From Aralia elata (taxonomy: Eukaryota > Streptophyta > Magnoliopsida > Apiales > Araliaceae), in assembly GCA_034770075.1 (NCBI GenBank), contig CM068383.1:45279222-45343221 (forward strand): a stretch of DNA of 64,000 nt, given 5' to 3'. This document shows, in pieces, positions 1 to 11,090 of the stretch; positions within the stretch are counted from its first letter, which is position 1; each line of letters opens with the position of its first letter. The notes beneath the pieces are model-generated. The model was not told where the DNA came from. It saw only the letters and a list, made by a program, of their open reading frames with translations, and made no database searches. A program made the position numbers and the translations under genes.

Positions 1-611
1 CTTTCGATATCGGAGCAGTTCCTGGCACCAAATCGATTACAAACTCAACTTCCCTATCTGGCGGAAGTCCTGGCAAATCATCTGGAAAGACGTTTACAAA
101 GTCCCTTACGACAGGTATCTCTTCTAATTTCGGACTCTCTTTTCGATTATCGACTATGTAGGCTAAGTATCCCATACAACCTTGTCTTAACAACTTCATG
201 GCCTGCATCATCGTCAGACAACTCGCTTGTCTAGACTACCTGCTGCCGTAAAATACTACCTTTGACGGAGTCATAAGGTTAATACGTTTCTTTTGGCAAT
301 CAATTATCGCCCCATAATTGAATAGCCAATCCATTCCTAAAATAACGTCAAATTTCTCAAGTTTGATTGGGATCGGATCTATAGTCATCACGTTTCCCAT
401 AATGTCCACTCTACAGTTCTTGTGTATATACCTAAAAGGAATTACCTCTCTATTCGCAATTTCTATGTTCCAAGGGTAATCTAATTCCTCCTTAGCAAAT
501 CTAGATTCTTAGTAAAGTCATCGGATATAAATGAACAAGTAGCACCCGAATCAAACAATACATAAGCATCTATATTATTGATCGGAATGATACCTGACAC
601 CACATCGCGAG
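1..611 (-). pseudogene. Element A pol fragment: protease to start of RT
   Basis: This is the minus-strand continuation of element A gag-pol, cut by the window edge on the left. Read 611 to 1 it has the retropepsin active site LFDSGATCSF (near 545-570), the flap/core motif FDVILGMDWL (near 320-340), the linker SCLTMMQA and the RT entry region PGLPPDREVEFVIDLVPGT. The DSG triad is intact. Relative to element C there is a one-base deletion near 505-510 and an in-frame TAG near 230, where relatives read KSPRQ. The solo LTR at 612-3225 separates it from the rest of the gene; removing that LTR and one target duplication restores collinearity with element C. It is a dead copy of a Tekay/Del-type Ty3 polyprotein. 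Confidence 0.85.
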
Positions 612-1635
612 TGTGACACCCCCAAATTCGGGTACTTCATTACCACAAGATTTGGTGTTCATTATCCAAATACATCACATCACATCTAACTACCCATTCA
701 AATATGAATGAAAATTCTTAATTAAAATAGAAATCTCCTATTAAAGGGTTACAACATCTTTAACAAATAAATCTCTGGTCATCTAACCTTAAATAAACAT
801 CAATGCGGAAACATAACTTAAGTCTATTACATAAACATCATTTAAACAAATATAACAATTCTTCATCACTTGTTTGCTTTGCCTTTGCTCTTACTAGTGG
901 ATGGCTCATCAAGTCTTTCAACTTTAGCTACAATGTTATTGTGCAAAGGTGAGTAACAACTGCCCAACAAGTAACACAATAAAATAATAATAATAACATG
1001 CGAATAATCAAATGGATATCGGATAATCGAATTCTCAACTTTTGAATCAAGACTAGAATACAAGAATCAAAAGAACATCTGAGGGTCACAAGACTACGTA
1101 CTATGTCCCAGGTTATCAAGTATTTCTACTTTAAACCTTTAACAGTAATAAGACTATATGGACCTTACTTCTCGTACTTAGGGGGATCAACCCTTTGTAC
1201 TATGTATGTGCACAACATCTAAACGCTAACGCGTAAAATAATCCCCTATAAAAGGGTTGTTCATCTCAGTTTGACATCAGAGTCCGCACCAAAGGAAGTT
1301 TGATTTGGATTTACTTCAATAACATTTTTAGAATTTAGAACGCTCATCAACTATGGACTAGTCGAATCAATAAGGGTTCGCTAGTCAATCAAGGTTCAAT
1401 AATTTAATATGAAAGGTATTCGAGAACAAAAGACTGAATCTCAAGGCATACAATCAAATAAACTCTATATAACTAAAATATTACTTAAAAGGAACAAGAA
1501 TAACACATTTGAATTCATGAACTTGAACGATTTATGGTAAAGAACTTGCTCAATGAAAAATAGAGGTAATAGACTTGCTCAGTATAAGAGTGAAGTTTAG
1601 AAAACTTGCATAAAAGTAATAAGTAAGGGTAAGAT

Positions 1636-1643
1636 ACTTGCCT
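1636..1643 (-). promoter_or_regulatory. AG|GCAAGT donor-like site, solo LTR
   Basis: Minus-strand CACACGAG|GCAAGTATC matches the strong consensus of plant GC-AG introns. The same octamer occurs at the equivalent place in every LTR family here. Use as a splice donor is inferred. Confidence 0.4.
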
Positions 1644-1944
1644 CGTGTGTAGATTACAATTTAAAATTCACGTTCCTTAATCAACCTATACATTCTGTTT
1701 ATAAAGCAGTAATAATGATTAGCTACAATATTATAAACACTTCAGGATTCATTCTCATCCAATTTTTATTTTAATATCTCAATTGTCACCGGATAATCAA
1801 TGGGTATATGCGTACCGCCCATCATAGTATCTTAATATTCATTTCATACATTAGTCTAAGCTTTAGATATGTCTACGATAACATAATATGATCACAAAGA
1901 AAGAAGAAAATTTTTACTCTCTTCTTTTTACTCTTTTTTTTCCT

Positions 1945-2090
1945 GTTCCACCGCCGGGGCGGTGGGTTTCTTCACGAAAGTTTCGCCGGGGCGGGAAATG
2001 TAATATATTTCTACCGCTGGGGCGAGCTTACCGCCGGGACAGGAAATGTAGTACATTTCTACCGCCGGGGCAGGGACCCGAAACTCGATT
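1945..2090 (-). repeat. GC-rich short hairpin array in LTR
   Basis: Several copies of an imperfect palindrome of the form CCGCCGGGGCGG are spaced 20-40 bp apart in an otherwise AT-rich LTR. Analogous arrays, with different sequence, occur at 6244-6392, 7741-7925 and 9510-9575. The block lies in the U3 part of the LTR. Confidence 0.7.
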
Positions 2091-3225
2091 CCTACAGTTC
2101 GCAAAGAACACGGAAAAATGTCAAATTTGGCCAAAGTTTTTCACAATTCACCGATTAAATCACTACCCATTTATCATATATGTTATGAAATCAAAACCCA
2201 TTACATACACAATGATTTTAACATCACAGACAATCTAAACAACCAATTAAGGGGTAAAAATTTCCCTGTTCATACTTTATTAACACGTTTTGATACAGTT
2301 AACGTAATTAATCACTGTGAATTCGTTTCTTAACCAATTCAATCCGTTTAACTTACTTTTTCTTCGTTTTTACATGCATAAACATAATTAGTCATCAATT
2401 TAACCAATTAACATGCAAAACAAGCATCAATTTTATACATATAGTTCATATTCATACATAACTACTTTGTAAGTTTCTGAACTCTCATATAAACGTAATT
2501 TCATGGATTTAATTACTCTAAATCACATATAAATTATATAAAATACATTTATGCATTCTTACAAACATCTAACATCAATTTATTAAACATTTAGCCATTG
2601 AATTCAATTTACAAAGAACTCAAGCAAATGAATCAATTTCTCCTTCCCTTCTCTAATTCTCTCAAATCTCTCTCTTTTTCTCTCTGTATCTCAAACTTGC
2701 TTAGGAAAAATGATACGTATAATGATAATACGTGAAAGTTAAACTGGCAGAACATGGTGTCAGTTAATAACTGCCACCAACTCCCATTAAGGCCTCGTTT
2801 GGCTAATCATTTATTCCTCCTTTCTAATTTATTTTAATAAATTACTTATAATATAGTTAATGTCACATATTTAATCAATTAAATAATCTCATTTAAATCA
2901 ATTAAATAAAATAGAATACTACCACATTAAATCACATAGTCACATAATTAAAATTCTCCTTTATTAATAATGACAAATTATTAAATTAATTAGAAATAAC
3001 ATTATGCTTATTTAAATAATGCATTTAAATCAAATAAACTCAACTAAACACATACTTTGAATATAAAAATTCTCCACATCAATTTAACTAATGTAACACA
3101 TATAATTAAATTAATCTACCATAAATTCATCAATTAATTATTTAATTCAATAATTAAATCATCAAAAAATATTTATTTAATTCAATAAATATTTAAAATA
3201 AATTACAAAAATCTCGTTCGTCATA

Positions 3226-4345
3226 GTGAGACTGCACAGCGTCTTGCACGGTCATGTTGAAAGTCCTGACGGTAGGTCGGTTTGTCGGTGTTGATCCAGT
3301 TTAACGTGCTACCACCACTGTTTCCCCTATTCCCTCCTGTTCCTGATCCTCCTGTTGTCTTCTTGGGGTAATCCCTAGATAGATGATCCTTTGATCCGCA
3401 AGTGAAACAAGCGCCCTTCTTTAGATTAGGACAATTCGGTGCTATGTGGCCCTCCTAACCACAATTGTAGCACACCCTCTTCCCCTTCAGGCATATCCCC
3501 ACATGATTCTTCCCGCATGTAACACACGCTTCCACTTTCTTCTTCTGACCTCCCTGTTGATTTTCAGCAGATCCATTATCATTCCACTTTCTCTTCTGGT
3601 TGTGACCACTACTGTTACTAACACTCGCTTTGTTATTCTCATGTTCACCCTTCTTCTTCTTCTGCTCCTGGTTATACTTAGTCAGAGCATCACTCCCACC
3701 TTCTGCGATAATCGCCTTTTCCAAAACTCTGGCAAAAGTGTTCAATTGGAACATTGACACCTTGCTGTACAACCATGGCTTCAACCCTTGTTCAAATCTC
3801 TTTACCTTCCTCTCATCGGTGTTCACCTGGTAGGTTGCGAACCTAGCTAATTCGTTAAACTTCGTTGCGTACTCCGGTACAGTCATGGTACCCTACTTCA
3901 GTTCCAGGAATTGAATCTCCATCTGATTACGCGAGCTTGTCGGAAAGTACATCTCAATGAACATCTCCTTAAACCTATCCCATGCGATTACACCCTGACC
4001 TCCTCGAATCTTATTCGCTTGCCACCAATAGCTGGCCTCTGACTTAAGCATGAACGTTGCAAAGGCAGTCTTTTGGTCATCACTAACCCTATCAATGTCA
4101 AATACTTTCTCCATTTCCATCACCCAGATTTGGGCTTCGATCGGGTTCAGGGAACCCCTAAACTCTGGCAGTCCTATCGCTTTGAAGTCCTTAAATGACG
4201 TCACTGGTGGAGCTTGCGGCTGATTCGCAAGTGCTCTAGCCAAAAGGTTCACCAACTGCTATACAGGATTAGCATTGGCGTCGTTATTGTTATTGTTAGT
4301 AGAGCTTTCCTGAGCTTGTTGACGTGGTTGGCGTCTTGGCGGCAT
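3226..4345 (-). pseudogene. gag: Element A gag (and start of PR linker), three stops
   Basis: Gag of a Ty3/gypsy element. The start is MPPRRQPRQ at 4345, chosen because B and C gag also begin MPPRR. The capsid core follows (FKDFKAIGLPEFRG, EAQIWVMEMEKVF, SYWWQANK, EMYFPTSS, YATKFNELARF, FEQGLKPW), then the basic linker and a variant knuckle CVTCGKNHVGIC plus CYNCG.EGH. There are three in-frame TAG stops, near 4258, at 3893-3895 and near 3453-3457. At all three positions elements B and/or C have Gln, so each fits CAG to TAG by cytosine deamination. The sequence continues into pol beyond the solo LTR. It cannot make full Gag. Confidence 0.88.
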
Positions 4346-4642
4346 TTTCTATTTAAGAATATGCGCTTATTAGTTCATCACTCAATTTCTTAAGTGTTCA
4401 ATACTTAACTCAAATAATTCAGATTTAACACATAACACGTAACATCTTCAAATAAATTTTTGATATTTCATTCATTCAAAAGTCTTAAACATAAAAAGAT
4501 AGCATCACTGCTATTTACATCAACTATCCCGAGATCAAACAATCTTTAGGATTAAATAGTCATATTCCATTGTGTATAATCACACTGGAATTTACATTAC
4601 TAGCTACCATAAATATTTACACATATTTCAATACGTTTTCTA
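4346..4642 (-). other. Element A spacer between ORF1 and gag
   Basis: About 300 bp with no reading frame. Its gag-proximal end reads TTAAATAG|AAAATG (TAG at 4349-4351), the decayed equivalent of TTTAAACAG|ACAATG before gag in B. Nothing else was recognised. Confidence 0.5.
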
Positions 4643-5275
4643 TCAAGGCCTACTAAGGCCTCGAACTGCCTTTCTGCGTTCTTCCTCCATGATACGGAAC
4701 ATCGTCCTGCGATCCAACATGTACCATGGCAAGTCCTCGAACTGAACTGGATAGTGGAGAACTCGATCCTGGGTCCTATCAATCGCTGTCTGAAAAGTGT
4801 AGTTTGTCTCCTCAATCTTAGCCCTCTTTGCATGTTTGCCTTCTTCAGAAATCTCTGCACGTCGAGCAGTATTCATCCAAGCATTCTCTGCTCTCGCACG
4901 TTCTGCTGACTCCTCACTCAGGTCATCCTTCAATTTCTCGATTTCAAGTTTCATCTTCTCATTCTCAGCTAACAAGTCTTCCTTCTGACTCTCTGCCTGA
5001 ACTAACTTCCACTCCACGTCTCCAAGACGTATATCCAGATCCTCAATCTTCTCATACTTCTGGTCTATAATAGTCTGGCATCTATTTTCTAGTCCCTCCA
5101 AATCTCTGACTCTATCTTGTAACTCTATGCTACGATCATACAATGCATTGTACATCTTGACATCGATAGAGGTAAGGGGTACCTCCTCAGGATCCTCATC
5201 CTCCTCCTCAACCTCTACCTCTACATCCTCAGAATCCTCCTCTGAATCAAACTCAGGCTCATGCTCCTGACCCAT
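4643..5275 (-). CDS. Element A ORF1: acidic coiled-coil accessory protein
   Basis: About 210 residues if started at MGQEHEPEF (5275), the position matching the starts in B and D; an upstream in-frame Met at 5311 is possible. The N-terminus is a Glu/Asp run (DSEEDSEDVEVEVEEEDED). A long heptad-rich region (IELQDRVRDLEGLENR to IEKLKDDLSEESAERARAE) should form a coiled coil. The C-terminus has DRVLHYP then a basic RRTMFRIMEEERRKAVR tail. B and D ORF1 share this plan, including RV..YP. No stop interrupts it although the neighbouring gag has three. The function is unknown; I recognise no named family. It is not part of the standard Tekay gag-pol. Confidence 0.7.
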   Translation of the reverse strand: MGQEHEPEFDSEEDSEDVEVEVEEEDEDPEEVPLTSIDVKMYNALYDRSIELQDRVRDLEGLENRCQTIIDQKYEKIEDLDIRLGDVEWKLVQAESQKEDLLAENEKMKLEIEKLKDDLSEESAERARAENAWMNTARRAEISEEGKHAKRAKIEETNYTFQTAIDRTQDRVLHYPVQFEDLPWYMLDRRTMFRIMEEERRKAVRGLSRP

Positions 5276-5363
5276 CACAGTGATCAATGGAGATAGCTCT
5301 CTCTGTATCAACTGCTCCTAGATAAAATGAATATCACGGGGCTGCAATGTTATTGTGCAAGGG

Positions 5364-5380
5364 TGAGCAACAATTGCCCA
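5364..5380 (-). other. Conserved LTR stem-loop, element A
   Basis: The minus strand reads TGGGCAA-TTG-TTGCTCA, one G·U pair in a 7-bp stem. It is flanked by TTGC and CCTTGC and lies about 20 nt before TTGCAG. It is homologous in position to the stem-loops of B, C, D and E. Confidence 0.55.
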
Positions 5381-6243
5381 GCAAATAACACAATAAAAAT
5401 AGTAATAACATGCGAATAATCAATAGATATCGGATAATCAAATACTCGACTTTTGAATCAAGATTAGAAAACAAGAATCAAAAGAACATCTGAGGGTCAC
5501 AAGACCACGAACTATGTCCTAGGTTATCAAGTATTTCTACTTTAAACCTTTAACAGTCATAAGACTATATGGACCTTACTTCTCGTACTTAGGGGGATCA
5601 GCCCTTTGTACCATGTATGTGCACAACATCTAAACGCTAACGCGTAAAATAATGGTTCGCGTGAACAACCCTAGTCCAAATCAATATGGGTTCGCTAGTC
5701 AATCAAGGTTCAACAATAAAAATGTAATTGGTATTCAAGAATTAAGGACTGAATCTCAAAGGCATACAATTGAATAGATTCTATATAACTGAAGTATTAC
5801 TTAAAAGGAATTAGAATAATACATTTGAATTCATGAACTTGAACGAATTATGGTGAAAAACTTGCCCAATATGAAGTAGAGTATAGAAACTTGCATAAAA
5901 GAGAGATAGGGTTTTAGAACTTGCGTAATTGAAATCAAGGTAGGGTTAGGAAACTTGCCTCGTGCGTAGATTATAAATTAAAAATTCACGTTCCTTAAAT
6001 AACCTACACATTCCATTTATAAAACAATAACAATGATTAGTTACAATAGTATGATCACTTCAGGATTCATTCTCATCCAATTTCATTTTAATATCTCAAT
6101 TGTCATCGGATAATTAATAGGTATTTGCTTATCATTCATCATAGTATCTTATTATACATTTAATACCTTAGTCTAAGCTTTAAACGTGTTTAGGATAACA
6201 TAACATGACCACAAAGAAAGAAGGAAAAATTTTCATTTCTTGT

Positions 6244-6392
6244 ATCACCGTCGAGGCGGTAGATTTCTTCAGAAAATTCCCGTCGAGGCGAGGCTGTCGT
6301 CGGGGCGATAGAAATTAGTTCAATTTGGGCGCCAGGGCGAGGACACTGCCGGGGCGACAAAACCAGTTCATTTATACCGCCGGGGCGACTAA
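6244..6392 (-). repeat. GC-rich hairpin array, element A LTR
   Basis: Repeated CCGTCGAGGCGG / CGTCGGGGCGA / CCGCCGGGGCGA modules are separated by AT-rich spacers such as AATTAGTTCAATT. Confidence 0.65.
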
Positions 6393-6404
6393 TCCTTGTG
6401 TAAT

Positions 6405-8422
6405 TGTGACACCCCTAAATCCGGGTACTTAATTCCCACTGATTTGGTGTTCACTATTCATTCATTCAAAACTAACTACCCATAATAAGGACAATAAAAT
6501 TAAACTGAATGAAATATCTTCCCACCAAAAGGGGTTACATTTCTAATCTCTTAATTAAATAATTCCCAGGTTATCGAACCTTTATTTCATCATTTGCAGA
6601 ATAAAAACTTAAATAATAACGAAGTCTTATTACAAAGAACTGAATCAAATAGAATAACATCTTCATTTGTTCATCTTGCCCTTGCCCTTGCTAGTGGATG
6701 GCTTATCTAACTTTTCAAATTTAGCTGCAATATTTTATGCAAGGGTGAGCAAACAATTGCCTGCAAGTATAATAACAATAATGGTTAAATAATCAATGGA
6801 GTAGATTTTCAACTGAGGTATAATAGTTTTCCTCAAATCAATAAACAAAAATCAGAGGACTAAAAGCTCTAAAGAAAACTCGGCTTAAGAATCAAATATA
6901 GATTTCAAGATCAAAAGTATTTCTAAGGGTCATAAGACCTCGAACTATGTCCTAGGTTAACAAGTATCACTACTGTAACCTTTAACAGTCTTATAGACTA
7001 TGGACTATCCGTCTCGTACTCCGGGGGATCAGCCTTTGTACAATGTATTGTGCACAAACATTTTAACGCTACTGCGTAGTTTAATCCCCTATATTAGGCT
7101 TGTTCATCTCAGTTTAACTTCAGATTCCACACCAAAAGAAACTTGGTTTGGAATAACTTCAAGATATTCTAAATCTTTAGAACGCTCATCAACTATGGAC
7201 TAGCTGAATCAATAAGGGTTTGCTAGTCATTAAAGCATTTGATTCAACAATAGAATCATACAACAAGATTTATGTTTGAAGTTTGAATAAGTTTCATGAC
7301 TGGATAATAAATGACTAGAATAAAACATAAGCATTTGTCATTGTATCAACCTTGCTTGAATAATGATAAGCTAAGGTTAATAAGCTTGCTCAATGAAAAG
7401 TGAATAAGAAACTTGTTTTCAACGGAATAAAAAGATTAAGGGTAGAAAACTTGCCTCGTGCGTAGATTACAGGTTAATATTCACGTTCCTTAATCAACCT
7501 ATACATTTCGTTTATAAAGCGGTAACAATAATTAGTTACAGGATGATAATCACTTTAGAATTCGTTCTTATCCATTTTCACTATTAATATATCATTTGCC
7601 ATTTGATATTCAATAGGTATTTACTTATCATCCATCGTAGTATCTCATTAATCATTTGATACCTTATTCTAAGTTTTAAACATGCATAGGGTGACATAGC
7701 GTAACTACAAAGAAAAGAAAAAAAAATTAACTTTTCCTGCTATGAGCTCGCCAGGGCGAGAATTCCTTCACAAAATTTCTCGCCAGGGCGAGAATTTTCT
7801 TTACAGTTTTCTCGTCGAGGCGAGACTTCGTCGGGGCGAGAAAACTCAGTTCATTTAGCTCGCCGAGACGAGATCCCGTCGGGGCGAGAAAATGCAGTTC
7901 ATTTCCACCGTCGGGGCGAGGAACTTGACTGCCATCTTCTACAATTCGCGAATCAGTGAAATTCCAAACCAAATTTTCTAAATTCTATCATCCGACTCAC
8001 AAATTAAACATTCCCAGACATCAAACATGTTGTAAAACAAATACCCAACATGTTTCTAACAATCCTAATCATTATAATACACATATTAAACCAGTTAAAA
8101 ACCAAAAATTCACTGCTTAAACAAAATATTCATGTTTTGGCCTTTTTAATGAAATTAAACACTGTGAATTCATTTCTAAACAATTGTAATCCATTCCACT
8201 TGCATTCTTTTCGTTTTTCATTATATCAGCATAATCAAAAGTCAATTTATCAATTGATAAACAAATTGAACACCAATTTTCATACATATAATCTATATAT
8301 GAAAGTGAAACTCTGTAAAAACCAAAAACTCTATTTTAAAACATGCTTTCATGGATTAATTCCCTCAAATTGATTTACAAACATTATATAATCACTAGTA
8401 TATGCATATTAACAATTACAAC
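6405..8422 (-). mobile_element. Element H left LTR, interrupted by E
   Basis: A second LTR of the A-like family begins TGTGACACCCC within A's LTR; its candidate 5-bp target site is GTAAT (6400-6404), whose partner would lie outside the window. It keeps the motif order seen elsewhere: TTGCAG|C near 6722-6728 followed by a Lys-rich frame ending KGKGKMNK-stop, GGCTGATC near 7025, AG|GCAAGT at 7449-7456 and a hairpin array at 7741-7925. At 8422 it is broken by E. The rest of H must lie to the right of the window. It is about 75% similar to the solo LTR by eye, so it is an older or different subfamily. Confidence 0.75.
7741..7925 (-). repeat. GC-rich hairpin array, element H LTR
   Basis: Seven or so copies of CTCGCCAGGGCGAG-like palindromes (also CTCGTCGAGGCGAG, CGTCGGGGCGAG) alternate with 15-25 bp AT-rich spacers. 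The arms stay complementary while the sequence differs from the arrays in A and E. Confidence 0.7.
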
Positions 8423-8833
8423 TGTAACGACCCCAAAATTCATGCAATTCAACTCTCAACATCGGTCGTTATCAATACATCGTCGGTCTAAGTTTACAAC
8501 AATAACCAGTATTAAACTTAATAAAAATGCGGAATAATTTAAACTTTTCTATTACAAATCATTCTCGATCCCAAAATTTTTAACCTTTACATCTAAATAT
8601 CTTAGAATCATGTTAATATCATGATTCGCCTTGTCGAACTTATTATAAAAGTTTACACCTCAAAACAAACTTTACAACTCAACATAAATACATTTATCGA
8701 AAACTTAACATAATTCAGGTAATAACTTCAACTAAAACATTTAATCTTCATGCATCATTTTGATCCATGTCATTTGAGTAGCACATAACGTTACCTTGTG
8801 TCTTTAACCTGCAAAAGTGGTTATTTGCAAAAA

Positions 8834-8849
8834 TGAGCTCGACAGCTCA
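8834..8849 (-). other. Conserved LTR stem-loop, element E left LTR
   Basis: TGAGCT-CGAC-AGCTCA is a perfect 6-bp stem. Relative to B (TGAGCAA/TTGCTCA) both arms changed together. It lies 20-25 nt before TTTTGCAG|G (AG at 8809-8810) on the minus strand. Confidence 0.6.
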
Positions 8850-9509
8850 GCAAAATCTAACAGTTTACATATATTACATAACACATAGATAACATGTTCA
8901 TCATATACATCATAAACATTTGGCTAAACATGTCATACATACTATACATCAATTACCAACTAATAAATTGAGTTTCATAACTCAATCAACATTTTAACTC
9001 AATGGACGTTGTCATAAATTGACTTTGTCATTTTATACATACAACAGATAGAATATATCATGCTTTTACATCATAGATTTAAAATAATTAATCATTTAGT
9101 TCACATAACAAAAAGGAACTGAAAGACTTGCCTGGTTCGTAGATTACCAATTACCATAATTAGGCTATACTTATCTGCACTTCACATATCCTACACGATA
9201 TATAATCATGCACAATATTTATTAGTCACATAGCAACACTTAGAAAACAACCTACATATTCCGTTTATAAGGCAGTAACAATGATTAGTTACAGTATTAT
9301 AAACACTTTAGGATTCATTCTCATCCAATTTCATTTTAATATCTCAATTGTCACCGGATAATCAATGGGTATATGCTTACCGCCCATCACAGTATCTTAA
9401 TATTCATTTCATACATTAGTCTAAGCTTTAGATATGTCTACGATAACATAACATAACCACAAAGAAAGAAGAAAATTTTTACTCTCTTCTTTTTACTTTT
9501 TTTTTTGTT

Positions 9510-9575
9510 CCACCGCCGGGGCGGTGGATTTCTTCACAAAAGTCTCATCAGGGAGAGCCTACCGCCGGGGCGGTG
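9510..9575 (-). repeat. GC-rich hairpin pair, element E LTR
   Basis: Two CCACCGCCGGGGCGGTGG-type palindromes. This block lies inside the 382 bp missing from the right-hand LTR of E. Confidence 0.65.
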
Positions 9576-10843
9576 AACCCGGAACTCGATTCCTGCAGAT
9601 CGCGAAGAACGCAGAAAAATGCCAAATTTGGCCAAAGTTTTTCATCGAATGACAATTTTAAGTTTACCCATTCATCATATGTGTTATAAAATCAAAACCC
9701 ATTACATATACAGCGATTTTAACATTACATACAATCTAGACAACCAAATAAAGGCTAAAAATCCACTGTTCATGTTTTGTATTTACATATTGATACAGCT
9801 AACATAATTAATCACTGTGAATTTGTTTCTTAACCAAATCAATCCGCTTAACTCTTGTTTTCTTCGTCTTTACATGCATAAACATAATCAATTATCAATT
9901 TAACCGATTAACATGCAAAACAATCATCAATTTTACACATTTCAGCCATATTTGTATATTACTACTCTGTAAATTCCAGAACTCTAATATAAACATGATT
10001 TTATGGATTTAATTACTCTAAATCACATATAATTCATATAAAATACATTTATGCATGCTTACAAACATCTAACATCAAGTTATTAAAAATTTTAGCCATA
10101 TAATTCAATTTACAGAAAACTCAGTGTGCGTTCATGGAGAAGATCATAAATCAAAGTTAAATTTAAGGAATTTACCTTGATTAGTATCCTAGATTAAGCA
10201 AGATAATGAAAGAATTTCTTCTCAATTCTTGATTTTTCTCCCTTCTCCACAATTCTTTTTTCTCAATTTTCTCTCTGAGTTCTCTGACTTGGTTTAGAAA
10301 TAATACGTGAAAGGAGAACTAATGGTATAAACTAACGTAACATGGTGTCAGTTAATCCCATAATGGTTAACTGACTCCAACCTCCATAAGGCCTCGTTTG
10401 GTTTGGTACCTTTATTCTCCCTTCTAGTTTATTTTAATAAATTACTTACAATATAGTTTACTGTCACATATTTAATCAATTAAATAATCTCATTTAAATC
10501 AATTAAATAAAATAGAATAATATCACATTAAATCACATAGTCACATAATTAAAATTCTCATTTATTGATCATGACAAATTATTCAATCTCTAATTAATTA
10601 TTAATTAATTAGAAATAACATTATACTTATTTAAATAATGCATTTAATCAAATAAACTCAATTAAATACATAGTTTGAATATAAAAAATTTTCACATTAA
10701 TTTACCTAATGTAACACATATAATTAAATTAATCTACCATAATTTCATCAATTAATCAATTAATTCAATAATTAAATCATCAAAAAATATTTATTTAATT
10801 CAAGAAATATTTAAATTAAATTACAAAAATCTCATTTGTCACA

Positions 10844-10860
10844 TCTTTCTCCCCTTAAAA
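10844..10860 (-). other. Element E polypurine tract
   Basis: The minus strand reads AAGGGGAGAAAGA directly upstream of the 3' LTR, the usual plus-strand priming site. The following plus-strand GTCCCAAGAATC is the equivalent of the tail seen next to C's tract. Confidence 0.7.
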
Positions 10861-11090
10861 GAATTTTGTCCCAAGAATCACGACTCAATTAATTCGTCCC
10901 ATTACATTCTCCCCCTCTTACAAAGATTATGTCCTCAAAATCACTACACATAGACTAAATAAATAATTTAAGATAATCTTTCATCATATGATCTTCGAGT
11001 TCCCACGTAGCTTCTTCAGCGTTGTGGTTTCTCTTCTATATTCACATCAAATCACATATTTCACAACATGAAACACATATATATATACAT
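10861..11090 (-). pseudogene. Element E remnant of pol 3' end (chromodomain tail)
   Basis: Only a trace of coding sequence remains: at 10994-11030 the minus strand reads NHNAEEATWELED, matching the chromodomain-like tail WRNH..EEATWELEE of B and C. The rest of this 230-bp stretch is degenerate and is cut by element G at 11091. E therefore looks like a deletion derivative that depended on others for mobility. Confidence 0.6.

Larger units (their letters stand above)
612..3225 (-). mobile_element. Solo LTR inserted in element A (same family as A)
   Basis: A 2614-bp LTR starts TGTGACACC and ends GTCATA, a decayed mirror of the start. It has no internal region and is flanked by GCGAG (607-611) and GTGAG (3226-3230), a 5-bp target duplication with one C-to-T change in a CpG. 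It interrupts A's gag-pol between the zinc-knuckle end and PR. It resembles A's own partial LTR (5341-6404) at roughly 90% where they align. Read on the minus strand it holds the GC donor-like site (1636-1643), a decayed stem-loop (950-966), TTGTAG|CT near 927 and a short frame ending KSKGKANK-stop. It most likely arose by recombination between two LTRs of an inserted element. Confidence 0.88.
5341..6404 (-). mobile_element. Element A 5' LTR, truncated and interrupted
   Basis: Roughly 90% similar to the solo LTR from its CAATGTTATTGTGC motif onward. It lacks the terminal ~300 bp (U5 end), the primer site and the leader, and it is cut at 6404 by element H. The homology ends exactly at the minus-strand TTGCAG|C. 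At 5652-5685 a short block matches the solo LTR in reverse complement (GAACAACCCT against AGGGTTGTTC), a small inversion with deletion. The donor-like AG|GCAAGT is at 5953-5960 and the stem-loop at 5364-5380. Confidence 0.75.
8423..10843 (-). mobile_element. Element E 3' LTR (left copy), chimeric
   Basis: The LTR starts TGTAACGACCCC and ends TTTGTCACA, followed by a polypurine tract on the minus strand. Its first ~825 bp match the LTR at 63124 (about 97%), making it the partner LTR of element E. From about 9247 to the end it instead closely matches the solo LTR 1681-3225 (over 90%), while the part before that does not align well with it. It contains the stem-loop (8834-8849), the donor-like site (9126-9133) and a hairpin array (9510-9575). 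Confidence 0.82.
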
